DNA from: an uncultured Pseudomonadota bacterium
GTDB taxonomy: Bacteria > Pseudomonadota > Alphaproteobacteria > Rs-D84
Assembly: GCA_945483255.1 (NCBI GenBank)
Contig: CALYRP010000029.1
Coordinates: forward strand, 1 to 9,425
DNA: 9,425 nt
Direction of reading: 5' to 3'
This document shows, one piece after another, positions 5,686-9,425 of this stretch. The position numbers were made by a program, and so were the translations under genes. Position 1 is the stretch's first letter; every line of letters starts with the position of its first letter. A model generated the notes under the pieces. It saw only the letters and a list, made by a program, of their open reading frames with translations, had not been told where the DNA came from and searched no databases.

Positions 5686-6963
5686 TTATTTACACAATTT
5701 TATCATGTCATCAATTTCAGCATTTAATATCAAATCAGACATTTTTTGTTTTTCAATTTGTGATAATGCATAAACAACCGTTGCGTGATCACGACCGCCA
5801 CATACATTTCCAATTTCAGTTAATGATAAATTTGTTGATGCCTTTAATGCAGCCATCATTATCTGGCGCGCACGAACAACACGACGCGCACGTGAATTTC
5901 CAGATATTTCATCAAAAGATACCGCCATTTTTTCACACATTGTTTTAACCATCATCAATGGTGTTTTTGTTTTATTCAAAACATCAGCCAACAAACGCGA
6001 TGCAATATCCATATCAACACGTTCACCCATCAATTCAGTATATGTTTTGATTTTATTAATAATACCATTTACCAAATGACCATCCGCGTTTATTTGTTTT
6101 GCAATTTCATTTGCAACATTCATATCAACATCAGATTTCAATAACATAGAACGACGAACATACGCGTTTGGCGCTGCAACATCAACAACAAGGCCAGACG
6201 CAAACAAAGATTGTATACGACGATCAAAACCATTTAATGAATTAGGTGTTCCGTTTGCAGTCAAAATAATGTTTTTACCAGCCGCATGTAAATCTGTAAT
6301 TAATTGCATAAATTCATCACTGCTTGCACGTTTACCCGCCAACGCACATACATCGTCCATTATAAACATATCGCAATTTCTGCAATAATCTTTCCATGAA
6401 AAAATTGTTTTATCACGAAGTGCGCGCGCAAATTCTGCAACAAATTGACCGCCAGACATACGAACAACATTTTTATTTGTTGTATTGCAAATACAATCTA
6501 ACAACAATGATTTGCCAGAACCACTTGGTCCATAAATAAACAATTGTGAAAATGAAGAATTTTCCATCGCGATTTTTTTGCATGCCGCAACAGCAAACAT
6601 ATTTTCATCAGATGTTATAAACGCATCAAATCCATTTTTATTTTGAACTGGTTTTGTTGTTGGTTTATATTCACAAACAACATTATCATTTGCAGACAAC
6701 GCAACATTATTATTATTAGCACGAACCGCTATATTTAAATCCAAACAAAAATCCGCCGCTATATTGCCAAGGATATTTTCGTATTCCTTTTTGACATAGT
6801 CGGCGGTGAATTGGTTTTGCGCAAACATATTTAAACACTTGTCGCATATTTCCACTTGCAAAGGCGCAATCCAGGCTGCAAATCCGGCGGAATCTATTTT
6901 GGCCGCAAAAGCCCCCATCAACGATTCCACATTTACATTTTTGTTTGTCGCTATTGCTTGCAT
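5686..6963 (-). CDS. dnaA: Chromosomal replication initiator DnaA, short and divergent
   Basis: DnaA binds the origin as an ATP-dependent filament, opens it and loads the helicase. This copy has 425 aa, slightly short for the family. Domain I is about 10-75 (FAAWIAPL at 28-35, then the NQFTADYVKKEY stretch). A short linker follows to about 110. The AAA+ domain has Walker A GPSGSGKS (145-152) and Walker B FIMDD (200-204). Domain IV contains RARQIMM and the signature GGRDHATVVYAL (389-400). Oddities lie in the ATPase control residues: Box VII reads RRIQSLFASGL, with Leu at 253 where SRF normally supplies the arginine finger; sensor II reads NGIINKI, with Lys for the usual Arg; and sensor I has AN for SD. 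The start ATG at 6963 has AAGGAG 9 nt upstream. The frame is open 60 codons further up, but that stretch holds regulatory sites and does not resemble DnaA. dprA lies upstream and a terminator follows. A second DnaA-like gene elsewhere cannot be excluded. Confidence 0.95.
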   Translation of the reverse strand: MQAIATNKNVNVESLMGAFAAKIDSAGFAAWIAPLQVEICDKCLNMFAQNQFTADYVKKEYENILGNIAADFCLDLNIAVRANNNNVALSANDNVVCEYKPTTKPVQNKNGFDAFITSDENMFAVAACKKIAMENSSFSQLFIYGPSGSGKSLLLDCICNTTNKNVVRMSGGQFVAEFARALRDKTIFSWKDYCRNCDMFIMDDVCALAGKRASSDEFMQLITDLHAAGKNIILTANGTPNSLNGFDRRIQSLFASGLVVDVAAPNAYVRRSMLLKSDVDMNVANEIAKQINADGHLVNGIINKIKTYTELMGERVDMDIASRLLADVLNKTKTPLMMVKTMCEKMAVSFDEISGNSRARRVVRARQIMMAALKASTNLSLTEIGNVCGGRDHATVVYALSQIEKQKMSDLILNAEIDDMIKLCK

Positions 6964-7084
6964 TGCCGTTTGCTCCTTTTTCCTTCTAAAAAGAGTTTGC
7001 CGCTTTTCAAAAATGGTTATAAAACCACCCCCGCACATAAAGCACTTTATATGCCGCCTACTCTTTTTTCTCTCGCTTTGTTGA

Positions 7085-7098
7085 TTGATATAAATCAA
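7085..7098. promoter_or_regulatory. perfect FNR/FixK-type binding site upstream of dnaA
   Basis: TTGAT-ATAA-ATCAA matches the FNR/FixK consensus TTGAT-N4-ATCAA at all ten fixed positions. The symmetry extends one or two bases further (GATTGAT/ATCAATC, 7083-7100). It is centred about 128 bp upstream of the dnaA start. Such a site would link replication initiation to oxygen or redox state. Which regulator, if any, binds is inference. Confidence 0.55.
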
Positions 7099-7214
7099 TC
7101 GTTTGGATGTTGAATAATTTATAAGATTAATTTCTGTTTGCAACCAAATGTTGATTTATTTTTAAAGATTTATTTTTTGACAACGATTCGTTTTTTTCCT
7201 GGTTTTTCGCACTT

Positions 7215-7235
7215 TGTATATACACTGTATATACA
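7215..7235. repeat. double palindrome: TGTATATACA twice, 1 bp apart
   Basis: Two copies of the self-complementary 10-mer TGTATATACA (7215-7224 and 7226-7235) flank a single C, giving an 11-bp period and one near-perfect 21-bp palindrome. It lies 10 bp after the dprA stop and upstream of dnaA. It looks like an operator for a dimeric regulator bound on one face of the helix. It could also form a weak hairpin at the dprA 3' end. Confidence 0.5.
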
Positions 7236-7244
7236 TTTAAAAAA

Positions 7245-8255
7245 TCAATTTAAAACATAACCGCCATCTTGTTTTCTTATTAAACCTTGCAATTCTAATA
7301 TCACTAATTCAGATTTGATTTCCGAAACGCTTTTTTTGACAAGATTTGCCAATACAGATTCTGACACAGGAATTATTCCCATTTTATCTAAAATTTCATT
7401 TTCTGGTTTAACATTTTTTTTATTTTTTATATCAATTTTATTATCAAAGAAATCATTCACAGATGTACACATTATTGCCAAACCTTTTTTAATCAAAGAA
7501 TTTGGACCTTCGCTTCGTGCATCAGATGGATGCCCAGGCACCGCAAATACTGGCTTTTTATATTCAATTGCGAATCGTGCGGTGGTCATACTGCCTGATT
7601 TTTCATCTGCTTCACCAATAATCAAACTGTCCCCGATTCCTGCAACCCAACGATTTCTTTGAACAAAATTTTGTGCGTTTGGCATCATCCCGACCGGCAT
7701 TTCGCTGATAATTACACCACGTTCCATAATTTCATAATAAAGCGATTCGTTTTCAAGTGGCCATATATAATCCACACCACCCGCCAAGACCGCGATTGTT
7801 TGTGCATTTCCATTTGATAATAATGCACCACGATGTGCCGCTGTATCTGTTCCCATTGCCATACCGGATACAACCGCAAAATTGTGTTCCACGAACGCGT
7901 TCGCTATTTCTGATATAAAATTCATACCCGCCGCGGTTGAATGACGCGTCCCAACAATCGATACACATTTTTTTGAAAGCGTTTCAATGTTTCCACGCGC
8001 ACTGATTATAATCGGATGATTTTTTATATTGCGCAAAGATGCAGGATATCGCGAATCATCATCAGAAATATATTCAATTCCTAAATTATATGCTTGGTCC
8101 ATTTCACGTTTTACAGAATCAATAAAATCATTCGACAACGATAAATGTTCAATAATATTTTCGTCTGCACCAAATTCAGCCTGTAATTTTTTATATTTAA
8201 CAGGACCGATCCCTGATGTTCGTAATATTAAAAGTTTATTTAAAATATCTTTCAT
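7245..8255 (-). CDS. dprA: DNA processing protein DprA (Smf)
   Basis: DprA binds incoming single-stranded DNA and loads RecA during transformation; it is also widely kept in bacteria not known to be competent. The 336 aa are close to the usual length. A helical N-terminal region (about 1-50, with TSGIGPVKYKKL) precedes the Rossmann-fold core. The core shows SIVGTRHST (99-107), VVSGMAMGTDTAAHRGAL (128-145), TIAVLAGGVDYIWP (153-166), FVQRNRWVAG (197-206), KSGSMTTARFAIEY (219-232) and FAVPGHP (237-243). A winged-helix-like C-terminus follows (about 285-336). The start ATG at 8255 gives the expected N-terminus but has no ribosome site: a 15-bp hairpin ends 3 nt before it. It may therefore be translated leaderless or by read-through from upstream. 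dnaA follows on the same strand after 281 bp. Adjacency to dnaA is unusual, as dprA commonly sits near topA. Confidence 0.96.
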   Translation of the reverse strand: MKDILNKLLILRTSGIGPVKYKKLQAEFGADENIIEHLSLSNDFIDSVKREMDQAYNLGIEYISDDDSRYPASLRNIKNHPIIISARGNIETLSKKCVSIVGTRHSTAAGMNFISEIANAFVEHNFAVVSGMAMGTDTAAHRGALLSNGNAQTIAVLAGGVDYIWPLENESLYYEIMERGVIISEMPVGMMPNAQNFVQRNRWVAGIGDSLIIGEADEKSGSMTTARFAIEYKKPVFAVPGHPSDARSEGPNSLIKKGLAIMCTSVNDFFDNKIDIKNKKNVKPENEILDKMGIIPVSESVLANLVKKSVSEIKSELVILELQGLIRKQDGGYVLN

Positions 8256-8258
8256 AAC

Positions 8259-8293
8259 AAAAAAGATTGTAGAACAAATCTACAATCTTTTTT
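8259..8293. terminator. strong Rho-independent terminator between the 183-aa gene and dprA
   Basis: A 15-bp perfect stem is made of six A-T pairs plus GATTGTAGA (8265-8273) with TCTACAATC (8279-8287), across a 5-nt loop. It ends in six T on either strand. It terminates the minus-strand unit ending at 8316. The hairpin lies 3 nt before the dprA ATG, where a leader would normally be. The minus-strand TACAAT inside it (8266-8271), with TTAAAA 18 bp upstream, could serve as a dprA promoter for a nearly leaderless mRNA. Confidence 0.85.
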
Positions 8294-8315
8294 AAGTAAA
8301 AAATACACTAAAAGA

Positions 8316-8867
8316 TTAATTTTCTTCAATCCAGATATAAACATAATCGGACGGTAATTGTGCACTGTGAACAGGTTTTGAACCAATTCTTACCGCATCA
8401 ATTCTTGGATCATCTGTTTCTGGTATTTCAGCACGAACAGCTTCTTTGAATTCATCGGTATTATAAACTTCTGTTTTTGTGTAATAATTATTTTCAATAT
8501 TTTGTGTAACCGCATCAACAATCGCAGCAACATCAACACCTGATGGCGTTGGCGCAACAGTTGGCGCATTATCTGGTTTTGGTGATACAACACTGTTATA
8601 TATACCTGCAGGTTTAATAACAGGGAATCTTGATTCTGTTCCCAAAGAACTTGTTGTCACTAAACTACTTGTTTTTGTTTTTGCATGCAAAGATCCAACA
8701 CGTGAAGTATTCACAGATGATTCTGTTGTCTTTGTTGGTGTTATTTTTGCCCCAGATGCTGCCGCAGCTGTCAATGCAGGTTTATTGTTTCCCAACATTC
8801 TAACAGATGGCGCACCGAATGATACAATTGGCACAAATAACAATAATAAAATTCCGTATTTTTTCAT
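8316..8867 (-). CDS. secreted Ser/Thr/Ala-rich protein, 183 aa, unknown family
   Basis: I do not recognise the family. A signal peptide covers residues 1-19 (MKKYGILLLLFVPIVSFGA), so the product is exported. The next 60 or so residues are low-complexity and rich in Ala, Ser, Thr and Lys, then a Pro-rich linker (KPDNAPTVAPTPSG) leads to a C-terminal segment with AAIVDAVTQNIENNYYTKTE. NYYTKTE-type motifs also occur in tail-fibre-like and trimeric surface proteins; this parallel is from memory and weak. There are no cysteines. AGG lies 7 nt before the ATG at 8867. The gene starts 14 bp after the upstream stop (8882), so the two form an operon, which ends at the hairpin before dprA. A stalk or surface-linker protein is a guess. 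Confidence 0.8.
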   Translation of the reverse strand: MKKYGILLLLFVPIVSFGAPSVRMLGNNKPALTAAAASGAKITPTKTTESSVNTSRVGSLHAKTKTSSLVTTSSLGTESRFPVIKPAGIYNSVVSPKPDNAPTVAPTPSGVDVAAIVDAVTQNIENNYYTKTEVYNTDEFKEAVRAEIPETDDPRIDAVRIGSKPVHSAQLPSDYVYIWIEEN

Positions 8868-8881
8868 TTTTTTACCTTTTA

Positions 8882-9425
8882 TTATTTTGCAAATTCTTCA
8901 AATAAATCTTTGTATGTTTCGCATTCTGCCAAATTTGTACCAGATTCACATGCATCCTTGATAACCGCCAAAGCATCGGTAATATTTTTATATTCCACAG
9001 AATTTACATCATATGTTCTTAAGACAGATTTATACAAGGCTGCCCCTTCTAAACCTTTTTGTCCTTTCCATCCCTTGATAGATGTATTACCTATTAATTC
9101 CATTGTACCAACACCAAGACCCGCACCACCAACAGTAGATGCAACGATGCCACCGATACGCGCACCCTTGCGTGCATCCAAAATACGTTGTTCCATCATT
9201 TTTTCATCAGCCCACGAACCACATTCAATTGATTCACCCCACATAAAATATTTAGCAGGAATATCAGCCACAGAAACCCTTGATGCGTCATCAGATTTTA
9301 ATTCTACACGAACAAAACAAACATTGTTTTCTGGGTTTGTTGTATCTTCGACCATATTTGCATAATTAGAAGTATCACTGAAACGAGACGCCCAAACAAA
9401 AGTATTTCCAATACCAATATTATTA
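8882..9425 (-). CDS. Gly-rich (zipper-like) envelope protein, 5'-truncated by window edge
   Basis: The frame is open from the window edge (codons NNIGIGNTFVW onward) through an internal ATG at 9355 to TAA at 8882, so about 180 C-terminal residues are seen and the start lies outside. The ATG at 9355 is internal, because the frame upstream is open and protein-like. Visible parts are a beta-like region with two cysteines (NNVCFVRVEL and SIECGSWADEKM), a Gly-rich hydrophobic stretch (ARIGGIVASTVGGAGLGVG) like a glycine zipper, then a helical tail with two cysteines (DACESGTNLAECETYKDL). I do not recognise the family. The Gly-rich segment recalls those in the 319-aa secreted protein at 4610-5569. 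It is the first gene seen of an operon with the 183-aa secreted protein 14 bp downstream. Confidence 0.82.
   Translation of the reverse strand, partial: NNIGIGNTFVWASRFSDTSNYANMVEDTTNPENNVCFVRVELKSDDASRVSVADIPAKYFMWGESIECGSWADEKMMEQRILDARKGARIGGIVASTVGGAGLGVGTMELIGNTSIKGWKGQKGLEGAALYKSVLRTYDVNSVEYKNITDALAVIKDACESGTNLAECETYKDLFEEFAK

Larger units (their letters stand above)
6964..7244 (-). promoter_or_regulatory. dnaA upstream regulatory region (281 bp)
   Basis: This A/T-rich gap between dprA and dnaA holds the dnaA ribosome site (6973-6978), an FNR/FixK-type palindrome (7085-7098), three TCAACA motifs on the minus strand, and a palindromic repeat just after dprA (7215-7235). A possible sigma70 promoter on the minus strand is TTGGTT, an 18-bp spacer and TATAAA (7118-7123), which would place the FNR-like site just downstream of the start point. 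The promoter call is weak. There is no cluster of consensus DnaA boxes (TTATCCACA), so I do not call an origin. Confidence 0.45.

Noticed and set aside
6964..7143. In-frame 60-codon extension of dnaA upstream to an ATG at 7143
   Set aside because: The stretch holds the ribosome site for the ATG at 6963 and an FNR-like palindrome, and its translation does not resemble DnaA domain I, which begins after 6963.
7175..7205. Plus-strand TTGACA at about 7177 as a promoter
   Set aside because: There is no proper -10 at the right distance and no plus-strand gene downstream.
6964..7244. Chromosomal origin (oriC) next to dnaA
   Set aside because: There is A/T-rich DNA and there are weak TCAACA motifs, but no cluster of consensus DnaA boxes.

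Overview
The window looks like a chromosomal segment of a low-GC alphaproteobacterium. ParE, DnaJ, DnaA and DprA are all recognisable, and the ParE (GGTDE N-terminus, RFKGL motif) and DnaJ are of alphaproteobacterial type. The A/T-rich DNA, the short divergent DnaA and several small secreted proteins with no recognised family suggest a host-associated lineage with a reduced genome, perhaps one of the uncultured gut Alphaproteobacteria. The lineage is inference; the four housekeeping identifications rest on visible motifs.

Layout. Positions 1-1752 (minus) hold the first 584 codons of parE, cut at the window edge inside the RFKGLGEM-type motif. A 158-bp divergent intergenic region (1753-1910) carries a good sigma70 promoter for parE and a candidate heat-shock (RpoH) promoter for dnaJ (1911-3038, plus). 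The convergent gap 3039-3216 contains a weak dnaJ terminator, a REPIN-like element made of two inverted 34-bp hairpin units, and a strong bidirectional terminator. All remaining genes lie on the minus strand. In transcription order these are a 5'-truncated Gly-rich protein gene (8882-9425), a secreted Ser/Thr-rich protein (8316-8867), a strong hairpin, dprA (7245-8255), a 281-bp regulatory region, dnaA (5686-6963), a terminator and promoter, a secreted Gly-zipper-like protein (4610-5569), a secreted 16-cysteine protein (3705-4607), a second copy of the same promoter, and a small unrecognised cytoplasmic protein (3217-3627).

How it fits together. parE (chromosome decatenation), dnaA (initiation), dprA (ssDNA and recombination handling) and dnaJ (chaperone) are housekeeping genes. 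Between dnaA and the small 136-aa gene sits a two-gene envelope or secreted module. It is bracketed by two 62-bp promoter copies (58 of 62 bases the same) and by two nearly identical terminators, which suggests insertion with duplication of a terminator-promoter cassette. The second gene of that pair has arginine codon use unlike its neighbours.

The most notable points are the DnaA, which keeps Walker A, Walker B and the domain IV DNA-binding signature but lacks the usual Box VII arginine finger and the sensor II arginine; a perfect FNR/FixK-type site upstream of dnaA; the duplicated promoter cassette; the REPIN-like element with compensatory stems; and the Cys-rich / Gly-zipper secreted pair. 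No RNA gene, CRISPR array, insertion sequence or phage gene was seen.
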